NCBI RefSeq assembly: GCF_001909285.1
Contig: NZ_MRSV01000001.1
Coordinates: 2,465,303 to 2,508,218, forward strand
Direction: 5' to 3'
Length of the DNA: 42,916 nucleotides
Source: Exiguobacterium profundum
GTDB lineage: Bacteria; Bacillota; Bacilli; Exiguobacteriales; Exiguobacteriaceae
Shown: positions 14,010-21,888 of the stretch, one piece after another
Numbering within the stretch: the first letter of the stretch is position 1
Layout: each line of letters begins with the position of its first letter
The notes under the pieces: model-generated
What the model was told of the DNA's origin: nothing
What the model saw: the letters and a program-made list of their open reading frames with translations, nothing else
Databases searched by the model: none
Translations under genes and position numbers: made by a program

Positions 14010-15305
14010 TTAGAAGAATGATGCTGGGTTAACTGTGCTTCCCGCGCTCGATGAAGAGTACGAATAGCCGCCACGGTGAATCTCGAAGTGAAGGTGTGAA
14101 CCTGTCGAGTTCCCTGTGCTACCCATGCCGCCAAGGTTTTGTCCTTGTGACACGCGTTGACCCGCAGAAACGGATACCGAGCTCATGTGAGCGTATACTG
14201 TCGTCCATACTTGCCCGTTGATCACGTGTGCAATCATAACATGGTTTCCGTATGCGCCACCCCAACCTGCACGGAGGACCGTACCTGTTTGTGCTGCATA
14301 GATCGGTGTACCGACTGGACCTGCGATATCAAGACCGTTGTGGAACGAGTAGCCGTTCGCACCGCTTGCTGGACCCCACCCTTGTGAGAGGCGACCGCTT
14401 GCTGGACGTTGGAACATGCCACCGCTTGCTGGTGCAGACGCTACCGGTGCTGTTGAAGCACTTGAACCGCTATTCGAGCTTGAACCTTGTTGCTTTTTCG
14501 CCGCCGCAGCTGCTGCCGCTGCACGACGTGCTTCTTCTTCAGCACGACGTTGCGCTTCGATTTCTGATTGAATCGCTTGTTCTTGAGCTTTGAGCGTATC
14601 TTCCATCTCTTGAAGGCTCATGAGTTTCGATTCGAACTTCACTTTTTCAGCTTCAAGTTTCTTGATTTTCGCAGCGCGCTCTTTCATTTTTTTTTTGAGC
14701 TCTTTCTGACGTTTTTCAAGTTCTTCTTTTTGCTTCACGAGTGAATCGCGCTCTGCTTTCAAATCAGCTTGCGCTTTCGCGAGTTTTTCTTTCGTTGCTT
14801 CGTATTCTTCGAAGATCTGTTGGTCGTTCTCTTGGATCGTACCAGCTGTGATCATGCGTGTGATCAAATCACCGAAGTCTTTAGAACCGAAGATGAACTC
14901 AGCCCAGTTGACTGACGAGCCACCGTTCTTTTGCATCGTCGCCATACGATCTTTCATAAGATCTTCTTGTGCTTTCATTTTCGCTTCGTACTTTTTAATT
15001 TGTGCTTGAAGCTTTTTGTTTTTTTCTTTTTTTGCACGAATCTCAGCTTTTTTCTGAGCGACATCGTTGATGACGTCTTGGAGTTCAGCATCTAACTTGT
15101 TGATCTCTTGTTGCTCTTTGCTGATGGCTTGCTCACGTGATTGAATCGAAGAGTTTGCTTTCGACTGTTCACTGCTATTCTTTTGTCGTTGTTCTTGTAC
15201 TTTCTTCTGCTTCTCTGTAAGTGAGGCTGCATAAGTCGGTGACGTTCCGCCGATCAAGAGTGCGCCTAGAGTGACTGTTGCTGCAAATTTCTTCAAGTTA
15301 CCCAA
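14010..15305 (-). CDS. CwlO/PcsB-like peptidoglycan hydrolase with M23 (LytM) domain
   Basis: 431 residues: a signal peptide (about 1-26, ending TYAAS), a long Lys/Glu/Gln-rich coiled coil (about 28-265) as in CwlO and PcsB, a Ser/Ala linker and a C-terminal zinc endopeptidase domain with HNGLD (H322, D326) and HLHFE (H404, H406). In Bacillus, CwlO needs a C-terminal NlpC domain, whereas here the catalytic domain is M23, the arrangement common in other Firmicutes. Such enzymes open cross-links during growth under FtsEX control (family knowledge); the ftsEX partners are not here. Start is TTG at 15305 with SD GGAGGG 8 bases upstream. A WalR-like box lies upstream. Confidence 0.93.
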   Translation of the reverse strand: MGNLKKFAATVTLGALLIGGTSPTYAASLTEKQKKVQEQRQKNSSEQSKANSSIQSREQAISKEQQEINKLDAELQDVINDVAQKKAEIRAKKEKNKKLQAQIKKYEAKMKAQEDLMKDRMATMQKNGGSSVNWAEFIFGSKDFGDLITRMITAGTIQENDQQIFEEYEATKEKLAKAQADLKAERDSLVKQKEELEKRQKELKKKMKERAAKIKKLEAEKVKFESKLMSLQEMEDTLKAQEQAIQSEIEAQRRAEEEARRAAAAAAAAKKQQGSSSNSGSSASTAPVASAPASGGMFQRPASGRLSQGWGPASGANGYSFHNGLDIAGPVGTPIYAAQTGTVLRAGWGGAYGNHVMIAHVINGQVWTTVYAHMSSVSVSAGQRVSQGQNLGGMGSTGNSTGSHLHFEIHRGGYSYSSSSAGSTVNPASFF

Positions 15306-15402
15306 TGTGCTTCCCTCCGCTGATTCCCGTGTAGTTTTTATCTATAGTCGTGCAATTATTTTTTATAAGATAAGTCGCGACATTTCGTTCGCTCTGTGAC
15401 TC

Positions 15403-15446
15403 ATTATAGCAATCTAAACCAAAAGTTATTTTACACTTATATTTCA
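15403..15446 (-). promoter_or_regulatory. Promoter with WalR-like box for the cell wall hydrolase gene
   Basis: Minus strand: -10 TATAAT at 15403-15408 with only AAATAA at the -35 place, so an activator is likely. TGAAAT-N5-TGTAAA at 15430-15446 matches the WalR consensus TGTWAH-N5-TGTWAH at 11 of 12 positions and is centred about 41 bases before the expected start. WalR activates cwlO and other autolysin genes in Bacillales. The leader would be about 90 bases. Confidence 0.6.
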
Positions 15447-15460
15447 TTCGTATGACATTG

Positions 15461-15473
15461 ACCTAATTTAGGT
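15461..15473. repeat. Perfect palindrome ACCTAA-T-TTAGGT
   Basis: A 6-1-6 inverted repeat about 60 bases upstream of the -10 of the cell wall hydrolase promoter. It may be a second regulator site; no factor is recognised. Confidence 0.3.
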
Positions 15474-15540
15474 TTTATCCTTTAAAAAACGTGGGTATAG
15501 ACAATATTTTGTTTGGTTCGTTGTCACAAAATAGCTAAAA

Positions 15541-15571
15541 TAAAGAAAAAAAGCACTTCAAGAAAGCGCTT
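15541..15571 (-). terminator. Terminator of the VanZ-like gene
   Basis: Minus-strand stem AAGCGCTT/AAGTGCTT (one wobble, 5-base loop) followed by TTTTTTTC, 29 bases after the VanZ stop. Confidence 0.8.
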
Positions 15572-15600
15572 TTCACATAGTAACCCGTTCATTTTTTTGT

Positions 15601-16119
15601 TTACCTTAAGGCAACATAACCGGCCCGTTTGCTATTTTTCCGTTTCGAACGAAGTAATAAAAACCCACCGAATAAGATGACACCTGCGGCAGCACCTGTA
15701 CTATCCAAAAGGACATCTTCTAACAGCGCGGTCCGTTCAGGAGTCAAACTCTGATGATACTCATCAAAAATCGCCACCGTGTTCGCAAGTGCCCAGGCGA
15801 AGAGTAAGTTCAGTCCCGCATGAAGATTCGTTCGCGAGATGGCCTTCACGAATAATGCACCGAGAACGAGGAACGTGACGACATGTGCCGTCTTCCGCAT
15901 AAAGAACTCAATCAATCCTGTCGTCCCCAACGTATCGAGCGAGATTTCCTTTCCTGCATAGTCGAACTGTACGTTCGCTAGCGTCGGTTCGATCCAGCTC
16001 CAATTGAATCGCTCGAGTGGCGAAACGATAGACTGGTCCGAGTAAGGCGTCGCACTTGATAAAAAGAGTCCGATTAAAATAAGCGCAATCCATATAAATT
16101 CATTTTTTAAAAATCGCAT
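15601..16119 (-). CDS. VanZ-family membrane protein
   Basis: 172 residues with a first span near 8-24 and three to four further spans. The family signature is present: MRKTAHVVTFLVLGALF near 80-96 and the acidic DEYHQSLTPERTALLEDVLLDSTG near 118-141, with conserved H, E and D residues, followed by a last span and a Lys/Arg-rich tail. VanZ in Enterococcus gives low teicoplanin resistance; most chromosomal VanZ-like proteins have no assigned role. The ATG at 16119 has an AAAGGA motif about 11 bases upstream; in-frame starts further upstream (to 16215) are possible but add a non-hydrophobic, poorly supported tail. Confidence 0.82.
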   Translation of the reverse strand: MRFLKNEFIWIALILIGLFLSSATPYSDQSIVSPLERFNWSWIEPTLANVQFDYAGKEISLDTLGTTGLIEFFMRKTAHVVTFLVLGALFVKAISRTNLHAGLNLLFAWALANTVAIFDEYHQSLTPERTALLEDVLLDSTGAAAGVILFGGFLLLRSKRKNSKRAGYVALR

Positions 16120-16280
16120 AACACCGTTCCTTTCTACAACGTTTTTCATTATACGGATTCTTTCTTCGGAATGATGTAACAGCGACATCATGATTTCATA
16201 ACAATTTGATTGCACGCAACGCGTTCAAGTTCGAGTCTGTCTCCTTCTCTTGGAAAAATACAAAAAAAGGGGGAATTATC

Positions 16281-16754
16281 ATGATTTATGATTTTGAAGC
16301 AGTAGACATGAAAGGACAATTACAACCGTTAGCTACATATAGAGGCGACGTCTTACTCATCGTCAACACGGCGAGCAAATGTGGATTCACACCGCAGCTC
16401 GAAGGCCTCGAGTCACTTTACAACACCTATAAAGGACAGGGCCTACAAATCTTAGGTTTCCCGTGCAACCAGTTTGGTCATCAAGACCCGGGCTCCAATG
16501 AAGAAATTCAAGAGTTCTGTCAACTGAATTACGGGGTATCGTTCCCGATGTTCGCGAAAGTCGACGTGAACGGCAAGGATGCCCACCCACTCTTCACCTA
16601 TCTCTCAAAAGAAGCGCCCGGGCTTCTCGGGTCGAAGGCGATCAAATGGAACTTCACGAAGTTCTTAGTCGATCGTGATGGAAACGTCATCGAGCGCTTT
16701 TCGCCACAGACGACACCGGCTGAAATTGAGGATGCGGTGAAAAAACTCATCTAA
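16281..16754 (+). CDS. Glutathione peroxidase-family (thiol peroxidase) protein, Cys type
   Basis: 158 residues. Catalytic motifs are all present: NTASKCGFT with peroxidatic Cys34 (Cys instead of selenocysteine), FPCNQFG with Gln64, and KWNFTKFL with Trp123 and Asn124. Bacillales have no glutathione in most species, so reduction by thioredoxin or bacillithiol is more likely (family inference); the Bacillus subtilis relative is BsaA. The ATG at 16281 has SD AAAGGGGG 7 bases before it; an upstream in-frame ATG lies in unrelated sequence. It stands alone between the VanZ promoter region and a strong terminator. Confidence 0.93.
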   Translation: MIYDFEAVDMKGQLQPLATYRGDVLLIVNTASKCGFTPQLEGLESLYNTYKGQGLQILGFPCNQFGHQDPGSNEEIQEFCQLNYGVSFPMFAKVDVNGKDAHPLFTYLSKEAPGLLGSKAIKWNFTKFLVDRDGNVIERFSPQTTPAEIEDAVKKLI

Positions 16755-16758
16755 TATC

Positions 16759-16790
16759 AAAAAGGATGGCTCCAAAGAGTCATCCTTTTA
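16759..16790. terminator. Bidirectional terminator between gpx and the CAP gene
   Basis: AAAAGGATGGCTC/GAGTCATCCTTTT, loop CAAA, one mismatch in the stem, with A and T tracts on both sides. It serves the convergent genes on either side and overlaps the last codons of the CAP gene. Confidence 0.88.
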
Positions 16791-17702
16791 AAGTGGTGTA
16801 ATGAAGTTGATTGTGTAGAACGGACTGTCTTCTTCATTGTAAGCAAGCCCGACGGCAGCATGGGTGAAGCGCGGCTGCATGATGTTCTCACGATGCCCTT
16901 TCGAGTTCATGAGTCCCCAATGCGCATGGAACACGCTCATCTGTCCCATCGCCAAGTTTTCGCCGGCCATCGAATACGAAAGTCCTGCTTCGTCCATTCG
17001 ATCGAACGGGTCTTGTCCTTTCGGGTCTGTATGGCTGAAGAAATCGTTTTCTGCCATGTTTTGACTATGCGCCCGTACGACCGGATAGAGCGGTTCATAG
17101 TCGGCTAAAGCGTTCAATTCAAACTTTTCACGGTCCCAATTCATGAGTATGCGCATCAACTGCTCATTGGCGACCGTTCCCTCTTTCGACAAATCACCAT
17201 AGTACCCCTCACTCGCCTCTTCGACACGGCGGTCGACCGACAAAATCCCTTTCAGGAGGTCATCATCATGCTGGTCAAAAAAGAAAGTGACATACTGACC
17301 ATCGATTGCAAAAACGGAAAACGATGGATCGTCCGGAATCAAGTATCGATTCAATCCCTTATTATACGAAGTCACCGCCTCGAAGCCGATGTCCTCGACT
17401 TGATCACGGGTCGTTTCATTCAGTACGAGACCTCGATACGTGCTGCCTGTCTCGAACTGATAGAATCCTTTTTTCGTACCGTCCTCATCAATCAGTTCAA
17501 GTCCGCGGTCACCGCCACGTTCGACCAAATACCAGTCATGCCCGGCATACTGACTTGCGAACTTTGGCGCGTCTGTCGCTCGTTCGGTCGCCACCTCAGA
17601 CTCAACCTGAATGCTCGTCGGGGCAGAGACGTTCGGCATCTCATATTGCCAAGCCATATAAAGTCCAATCCCCATCAAAAGGATGATCAATTTTCGAAAC
17701 AT
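16788..17702 (-). CDS. CAP-domain (SCP/PR1-like) secreted or membrane-anchored protein
   Basis: 304 residues. An N-terminal membrane segment (about 2-19, FRKLIILLMGIGLYMAW) is followed by a CAP-associated N-terminal domain (about 45-175; WYLVERGGDRGLELID, TRDQVEDIG) and a CAP domain from about 180. CAP hallmarks are HSQNMAENDFFSHTDPKGQDPFDR near 213-236, GENLAMG near 250 and the later SKGHRENIMQPRF. The architecture matches YlbC-like proteins of Bacillales; function unknown. ATG at 17702 has SD GGAGGAG. It starts 13 bases after ohrR on the same strand, so it may be co-transcribed with the peroxide regulator. Confidence 0.87.
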   Translation of the reverse strand: MFRKLIILLMGIGLYMAWQYEMPNVSAPTSIQVESEVATERATDAPKFASQYAGHDWYLVERGGDRGLELIDEDGTKKGFYQFETGSTYRGLVLNETTRDQVEDIGFEAVTSYNKGLNRYLIPDDPSFSVFAIDGQYVTFFFDQHDDDLLKGILSVDRRVEEASEGYYGDLSKEGTVANEQLMRILMNWDREKFELNALADYEPLYPVVRAHSQNMAENDFFSHTDPKGQDPFDRMDEAGLSYSMAGENLAMGQMSVFHAHWGLMNSKGHRENIMQPRFTHAAVGLAYNEEDSPFYTINFITPL

Positions 17703-17715
17703 GGCTCCTCCTTCC

Positions 17716-18168
17716 TTACTGCTCGCGCTGACGCTCCCCGAAATCGTGTAGTCTCGCCTTGATATCGGTAAGCATCTCCATGTATGCAACATACGTCGCT
17801 TCGTCTATATTCAGCATACCACTTACTTGTAGCGGCACATTCGCCGCCTGCTCACGCAACGCGCTACCGCTCTCGGTCAAACGAACGATGATTTTTCGTT
17901 CGTCGTCAGTCGCACGACTTTTCTCAACATAGCCGATTTGGATGAGCCGTTTGACGAGCGGCGACAATGTCCCAGAGTCGAGCGTCAACCGCGATCCGAG
18001 TTGTCGCAAATCGATTCCATCCTCTTCCCATAAGACAAGCATCACGAGATATTGACTATACGTCAGGTTTAGCGGTGCTAAAATTGGGCGATATAACCGG
18101 GTAAGCTCTTTTGAGGCGGTATACAATTGAAAACAGATTTGATGTTCTAACTTTAATGATTGGTCCAT
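17716..18168 (-). CDS. ohrR: OhrR, organic hydroperoxide-sensing MarR-family repressor
   Basis: 150 residues, MarR fold. The N-terminal LEHQICFQLYTASKELTRLY contains the reactive Cys12 in the context conserved in OhrR (Cys15 in Bacillus subtilis), and Tyr residues that hydrogen-bond it (LYTAS; TYSQYLVMLVLWE) follow. The winged-helix part reads LDSGTLSPLVKRL and ATDDERKIIVRLT. OhrR represses ohr until its Cys is oxidised by organic peroxides. It is divergent from ohr with a two-site operator between. The lack of a second C-terminal Cys suggests the one-Cys type. ATG at 18168 has SD GGAGG 7 bases upstream. Confidence 0.95.
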   Translation of the reverse strand: MDQSLKLEHQICFQLYTASKELTRLYRPILAPLNLTYSQYLVMLVLWEEDGIDLRQLGSRLTLDSGTLSPLVKRLIQIGYVEKSRATDDERKIIVRLTESGSALREQAANVPLQVSGMLNIDEATYVAYMEMLTDIKARLHDFGERQREQ

Positions 18169-18207
18169 ACGTAATCCTCCGTACTCTTCTTTAGCCAAGC
18201 ATATCAC

Positions 18208-18261
18208 TTGCGAAACTTTTTGACTGCTCTATAATTTAAATTGTGCACAACTTAATTGTTA
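18208..18261 (+). promoter_or_regulatory. ohr promoter and tandem OhrR operator
   Basis: TTGCGA (18208-18213), 16-base spacer, TATAAT (18230-18235). From 18230 two adjacent half-palindromic copies, TATAATTTAAATTGTG and CACAACTTAATTGTTA, match the OhrR box ACAATTNAATTGT pattern known from Bacillus subtilis ohrA. They overlap the -10 and the expected start site, as a repressor site should. Confidence 0.85.
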
Positions 18262-18285
18262 AAAATGAAATGGAGGAATTCAATC

Positions 18286-18699
18286 ATGAAATCACTATTC
18301 ACAGCATCAGCAACAGCAATCGGTGGCCGCGAAGGTCATGTGAAATCAACAGATGGCGTCATCGACATGAACGTATCGATGCCTGGCGCGAAACACGTAG
18401 ACGGTGCGACAAACCCGGAACAACTTTTCGCAGCTGGCTATGCGGCTTGCTTCGGTAGTGCCCTCAACCTCATCATCGGAAAAGAACGTGTGAAGACAGA
18501 CGGTTCAAGCGTCACAGGTCACGTCACATTAAATCAAAATGATGAAGGGTTCTTCATTTCAGTCGAACTTGAAGTCGAAATCAAAGGTGTCGACCAAGCG
18601 ACAGCAGAGCGCCTTGTCGAAGAAGCACACCAAGTGTGTCCTTATTCAAAAGCGACTCGCGGCAATGTCGACGTCAAATTGACAGCGAAAGCTGCATAA
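18286..18699 (+). CDS. ohr: Organic hydroperoxide resistance protein Ohr (OsmC family)
   Basis: 137 residues, the normal Ohr length. Peroxidatic Cys55 (YAACFGSAL) and resolving Cys118 (HQVCPYSKATRGN) are both present, as is the N-terminal FTASATAIGGREGHV segment containing the catalytic Arg. The enzyme reduces fatty acid and organic peroxides with lipoylated protein donors; odhB in this window encodes such a protein, though no link is shown. SD TGGAGG is 8 bases before the ATG at 18286. Controlled by the OhrR box directly upstream and closed by a strong terminator. Confidence 0.96.
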   Translation: MKSLFTASATAIGGREGHVKSTDGVIDMNVSMPGAKHVDGATNPEQLFAAGYAACFGSALNLIIGKERVKTDGSSVTGHVTLNQNDEGFFISVELEVEIKGVDQATAERLVEEAHQVCPYSKATRGNVDVKLTAKAA

Positions 18700-18704
18700 C
18701 ATTT

Positions 18705-18734
18705 ATCCCGCTCTCTGGAGCGGGATTTTTTTTG
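18705..18734 (+). terminator. Intrinsic terminator after ohr
   Basis: Perfect stem ATCCCGCTC/GAGCGGGAT, loop TCTG, followed by eight T. Confidence 0.95.
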
Positions 18735-18791
18735 CTTAACCCTGCCTATCAGAGTAAGATAGAGACACGATTAAGGAAGGAGGGAGCACTG

Positions 18792-19637
18792 ATGAAGAAA
18801 CATAAATCGACTCTTCTTTTTTTTTCACTCGGCATTTTGTTGTTCACGGCGACGTACAATGGGTTGACCGTCCGGACGTATGACGTGACGTCCGATAAAC
18901 TGTCAGCAGACAAGTCTCTCCGCATCGTGCTCCTTTCCGACTTACACAGCGCCTCATACGGTTATAAACAGTCGATTTTGATCGATGAGGTTCGTGCACA
19001 GAAACCAGACCTCATCGCTTTACCGGGCGATTTACTCGACCGATATCGTTCACCTGAACCCGCCTTCGAACTAATCGAAGGGCTTGAAGGGATTGCGCCG
19101 ATGTATTTCGTGACCGGCAACCATGAAATCGATGGATCGGATGACTATGTCCGTCACAATGTGAAAGACGTGTTTCGCTCATACGGTGTCAACGTTCTCG
19201 AAGACGAATGGGAGACGGTCACCATCAACGGAATCGACCTCGTCATCGGCGGGCTAGAAGATCCTCTTCGTGGGTTCAGAGAAAATATTTATACGGATTG
19301 GGATGCGGAGTCGACTGCGGCGATGCAGGAGATCGCCCCCGATGAGACGTTCAAGGTACTTCTTTCGCACCGTGCCGAACAAGTCGATACGTATGCCAAA
19401 CTTCCATTCGACCTCGTCTTGTCCGGACATGCTCATGGCGGGCAAGTGAGAATCCCTTACTTGATGAATGGACTATTCGCACCTGACCAGGGATTCTTTC
19501 CTGAATACGCAGGCGGACTCTATGAGCATGAGACGTTCACCCATGTGATTGGACGGGGATTCAATTACAGCTTCAACATTCCACGTATTTACAATCCACC
19601 AGAAATTGTCGTGATCGATGTGAATGGTCAAAGATAG
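18792..19637 (+). CDS. Membrane-anchored calcineurin-like metallophosphoesterase
   Basis: 281 residues with an N-terminal membrane anchor (about 7-23) and a metallophosphoesterase domain. Metal motifs in order: LSDLHSASYG (D and H near 45-47), PGDLLDR (near 77), TGNHE (near 106), a later LSHRAEQ (near 196) and SGHAHGGQ (near 216). This set is the YkuE/YaeI-type family (some act on lipid A or UDP-sugars; substrate here unknown). ATG at 18792 has SD AAGGAGGGAG; an in-frame extension upstream runs through the ohr terminator and is rejected. Expressed after that terminator, so it needs its own promoter (not identified). Confidence 0.9.
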   Translation: MKKHKSTLLFFSLGILLFTATYNGLTVRTYDVTSDKLSADKSLRIVLLSDLHSASYGYKQSILIDEVRAQKPDLIALPGDLLDRYRSPEPAFELIEGLEGIAPMYFVTGNHEIDGSDDYVRHNVKDVFRSYGVNVLEDEWETVTINGIDLVIGGLEDPLRGFRENIYTDWDAESTAAMQEIAPDETFKVLLSHRAEQVDTYAKLPFDLVLSGHAHGGQVRIPYLMNGLFAPDQGFFPEYAGGLYEHETFTHVIGRGFNYSFNIPRIYNPPEIVVIDVNGQR

Positions 19638-19660
19638 TCATCATCGAATTCCAATATTTA

Positions 19661-19686
19661 GTTCACCTTTTTTAAAAGAAGGGTAT
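19661..19686 (+). promoter_or_regulatory. Sigma-B-like promoter for the alcohol dehydrogenase
   Basis: GTTCAC (19661-19666), 14 bases, GGGTAT (19681-19686). The -10 is a perfect sigma-B box and the spacing is right; the -35 matches GTTTAA only in part. Confidence 0.5.
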
Positions 19687-19736
19687 ACAAGCTATGTTGC
19701 CATTTACTTGTCTTTAAAAAAGGAGGAATGAATTAT

Positions 19737-20876
19737 ATGCGCGCAGTAACTTATCAAGGAACTAAGAAGATTGAAGTAAAGGACGTTAGAGATCCCGAAA
19801 TCGAAAATCGGGAAGAGATCATTGTAAAAATTACATCGACAGCTATTTGTGGATCAGATCTTCATATCTATCAAGGGAATATGCCTACTCGCCCTGGTTT
19901 TATTATTGGACATGAGCCTATGGGAATTGTTGAAGAGACTGGACCTGATGTAACAAAAAAGAAAAAGGGTGATCGTGTCGTCCTTCCATTCAATGTATCA
20001 TGTGGTCACTGCTTTTATTGTGAAAATGAGATGGAGAGTCAGTGCGATAACTCTAACCACGCCCCTCACACTGATGCTGGTGGTTTATTTGGATATACTG
20101 AACAGTTTGGAAATCATCCCGGTGGTCAAGCAGAGTTTCTAAAGGTTCCATACGGTAATTTCATGCCGCTTGTCATCCCTGAATCATGTGAGCTTGAAGA
20201 TGAGGCACTTCTCTTTTTATCTGATGTTATTCCAACAGCATGGTGGAGTTTAGATAATGCTGGCATGCAAGCTGGAGATACGGTAGTGGTTCTCGGATCA
20301 GGTCCTGTGGGGATAATGACTCAAAAATTAGCTTGGGTACGTGGGGCTAAACGCGTTATTGCTGTAGATCCCGAACTCTATCGACTAAATCGGGCAAAAC
20401 TATCAAATAAAGTAGAAACAATTCTTTTAAAAGATCCAACTGAGACAGGAAAATATATCTATGAGATTACTAATGGCGGGGCAGATGTTGTTATCGACTG
20501 TGTGGAAAATGATGGAAAAAAATCTTCAATTGAAAAGATAGAACAAAAACTTATGATCCAAGGCGGTACACTAAGCGCAATCAAAGTAGCAAAAGAAGCG
20601 GTTCGTAAATTTGGGGTCGTTCAACTTACCGGGGTATACCCAATGAATTACAATCAGTTTCCGATGGGAGATTTTTTCTCCCGAAATGTTACTTTGAAAA
20701 CAGGACAAGCACCTGTTATTCATTATATGCCTGAGTTATTTCAAATGAACATAGATCAAAAATTTGACCCTACTGACATTATCACGCATCGTTTATCTCT
20801 TGAACATGCTGCTGATGCCTATCACTTATTCAATGAGCATTTAGATGACTGCGTAAAAGTAGTATTGAAGCCTTAG
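19737..20876 (+). CDS. Zinc-dependent alcohol dehydrogenase (formaldehyde dehydrogenase-like)
   Basis: 379 residues, medium-chain dehydrogenase family. Catalytic zinc ligands Cys38 and His59 with Glu60 (ICGSD, GHE) are present, as are the four structural zinc cysteines 89, 92, 95 and 103 and a Rossmann GSGPVG near 190. The AGGLFGYT and GGQAEF segments are of the FdhA/glutathione-independent formaldehyde dehydrogenase type. Substrate is probably a small alcohol or aldehyde. ATG at 19737 is preferred over the one at 19728, whose SD would be too close. The gene is visibly more AT-rich with A/T-ending codons than its neighbours, suggesting transfer or different expression, and has a sigma-B-like promoter. 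Confidence 0.9.
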   Translation: MRAVTYQGTKKIEVKDVRDPEIENREEIIVKITSTAICGSDLHIYQGNMPTRPGFIIGHEPMGIVEETGPDVTKKKKGDRVVLPFNVSCGHCFYCENEMESQCDNSNHAPHTDAGGLFGYTEQFGNHPGGQAEFLKVPYGNFMPLVIPESCELEDEALLFLSDVIPTAWWSLDNAGMQAGDTVVVLGSGPVGIMTQKLAWVRGAKRVIAVDPELYRLNRAKLSNKVETILLKDPTETGKYIYEITNGGADVVIDCVENDGKKSSIEKIEQKLMIQGGTLSAIKVAKEAVRKFGVVQLTGVYPMNYNQFPMGDFFSRNVTLKTGQAPVIHYMPELFQMNIDQKFDPTDIITHRLSLEHAADAYHLFNEHLDDCVKVVLKP

Positions 20877-20879
20877 TAA

Positions 20880-20909
20880 AAGGGAGTTCAGTCCAAACTG
20901 AACTCCCTT
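20880..20909. terminator. Terminator between the convergent dehydrogenase and czcD genes
   Basis: Perfect stem AAGGGAGTTCAG/CTGAACTCCCTT, loop TCCAAA, then TACTTTTC on the plus strand. On the minus strand the tail is TTACTAAGG, weaker. Confidence 0.88.
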
Positions 20910-20917
20910 ACTTTTCA

Positions 20918-21820
20918 CTACCAGATGATTCGTTCTTCACAACATTGTCGTTCCCGTTCAATCTGGACCGTCGAACGTTCGAACGTCCCGTATTTCCGGA
21001 TTCGTTCCGTCACTTGTCTCAAGACGTCTTGATCATCCGTCTCTTCTCCAATCAACACGTGACACGTCGCCGCATGCTCGCTCGACGAGATAGACCAGAC
21101 ATGCAAGTCGTGCACTTCTTTCACCCCGTCAACTTTAACAATCTCTTCTTGCATCGCCCGGACGTCAATCTGTTCCGGCGACCCTTCCATCAAGATATGA
21201 ATTGCGTCACGCGTCACCCTATAACCACTGATTAAAATCAAAATCGCAACAAAGGCGCTCGCGACCGGGTCCGCCCACGTCCATCCGAACAACATGATGA
21301 GGACTGCTGCCGTGATGGCTCCGACCGAGCCGAGCAAATCTCCGAATACGTGCAACAACGCACTCTTCACGTTCAAATTATCTTTCTCCCCGCGCATTAA
21401 AATCCAGGCGGCAAGGATGTTGACGAGTAGCCCGATGATGGCGACGACAAGCATCCCACCACTTAGAATTTCTGGTGGCGCGCTGATTCGTTGGTATGCC
21501 TCGACAAGAATATAGACCGAGATGACGAGTAGTGTCAGCCCGTTAATGAATGCCGCTAAAATCTCGAAACGTCGATACCCGAACGTCCGGTTCGGTGTCG
21601 CCGCTTTCGCCCCAAATCGGACAGCGAGGAAACTGAGTCCTAACGCCGCCGCATCTCCTAACATATGCCCCGCATCCGATAATAGCGCCAAACTGTTCGT
21701 CCATAGTCCGCCGATCACTTCGACGACCATAAACGCCGCAATCAAGAGAAAGGCGAGTAAGAGCGCCCGCTGATTCGTCGAATGATGGTGATGGTGGTCG
21801 TGATCATGATGATGTCCCAT
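20918..21820 (-). CDS. czcD: CzcD, cation diffusion facilitator (zinc efflux)
   Basis: 300 residues with six membrane spans. Metal-site signatures are LSDAGHMLGD in TM2 (D49, H52, D56) and LLHVFGDLLGS in TM5. A His-rich N-terminus (H/D-rich residues 3-13) and a His/Asp-rich extended region are typical. The C-terminal cytoplasmic domain carries VKEVHDLHVWS and ends with a CC pair. Exports Zn2+ (and possibly Co2+, Cd2+) by proton antiport (family knowledge). SD GAAGGAGGAG is 8 bases before the ATG. A perfect inverted repeat lies about 47 bases upstream. Confidence 0.95.
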   Translation of the reverse strand: MGHHHDHDHHHHHSTNQRALLLAFLLIAAFMVVEVIGGLWTNSLALLSDAGHMLGDAAALGLSFLAVRFGAKAATPNRTFGYRRFEILAAFINGLTLLVISVYILVEAYQRISAPPEILSGGMLVVAIIGLLVNILAAWILMRGEKDNLNVKSALLHVFGDLLGSVGAITAAVLIMLFGWTWADPVASAFVAILILISGYRVTRDAIHILMEGSPEQIDVRAMQEEIVKVDGVKEVHDLHVWSISSSEHAATCHVLIGEETDDQDVLRQVTERIRKYGTFERSTVQIERERQCCEERIIW

Positions 21821-21866
21821 AACTGACTCCTCCTTCTACTGTTTATCTTATTCCATTTTAACCAAA

Positions 21867-21888
21867 CATTCAAACGTTCATTTGAATG
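21867..21888. promoter_or_regulatory. Inverted repeat upstream of czcD
   Basis: CATTCAAA (21867-21874) and TTTGAATG (21881-21888) with a 6-base centre, 47-68 bases before the czcD start. Metal-sensing ArsR/SmtB repressors (CzrA) commonly bind such sites, but the match to their consensus is only partial. Confidence 0.5.

Noticed and set aside
14480-14560. Short repeats of GCTGC/GCACGACG resembling a small direct-repeat array
   Set aside because: These are Ala- and Arg/Glu-coding low-complexity bases in the linker and coiled coil of the cell wall hydrolase gene; no spacer pattern, so no CRISPR.
18220-18226. TTGACT as the -35 of the ohr promoter
   Set aside because: It is only a few bases from the TATAAT; TTGCGA at 18208 has the correct spacing.
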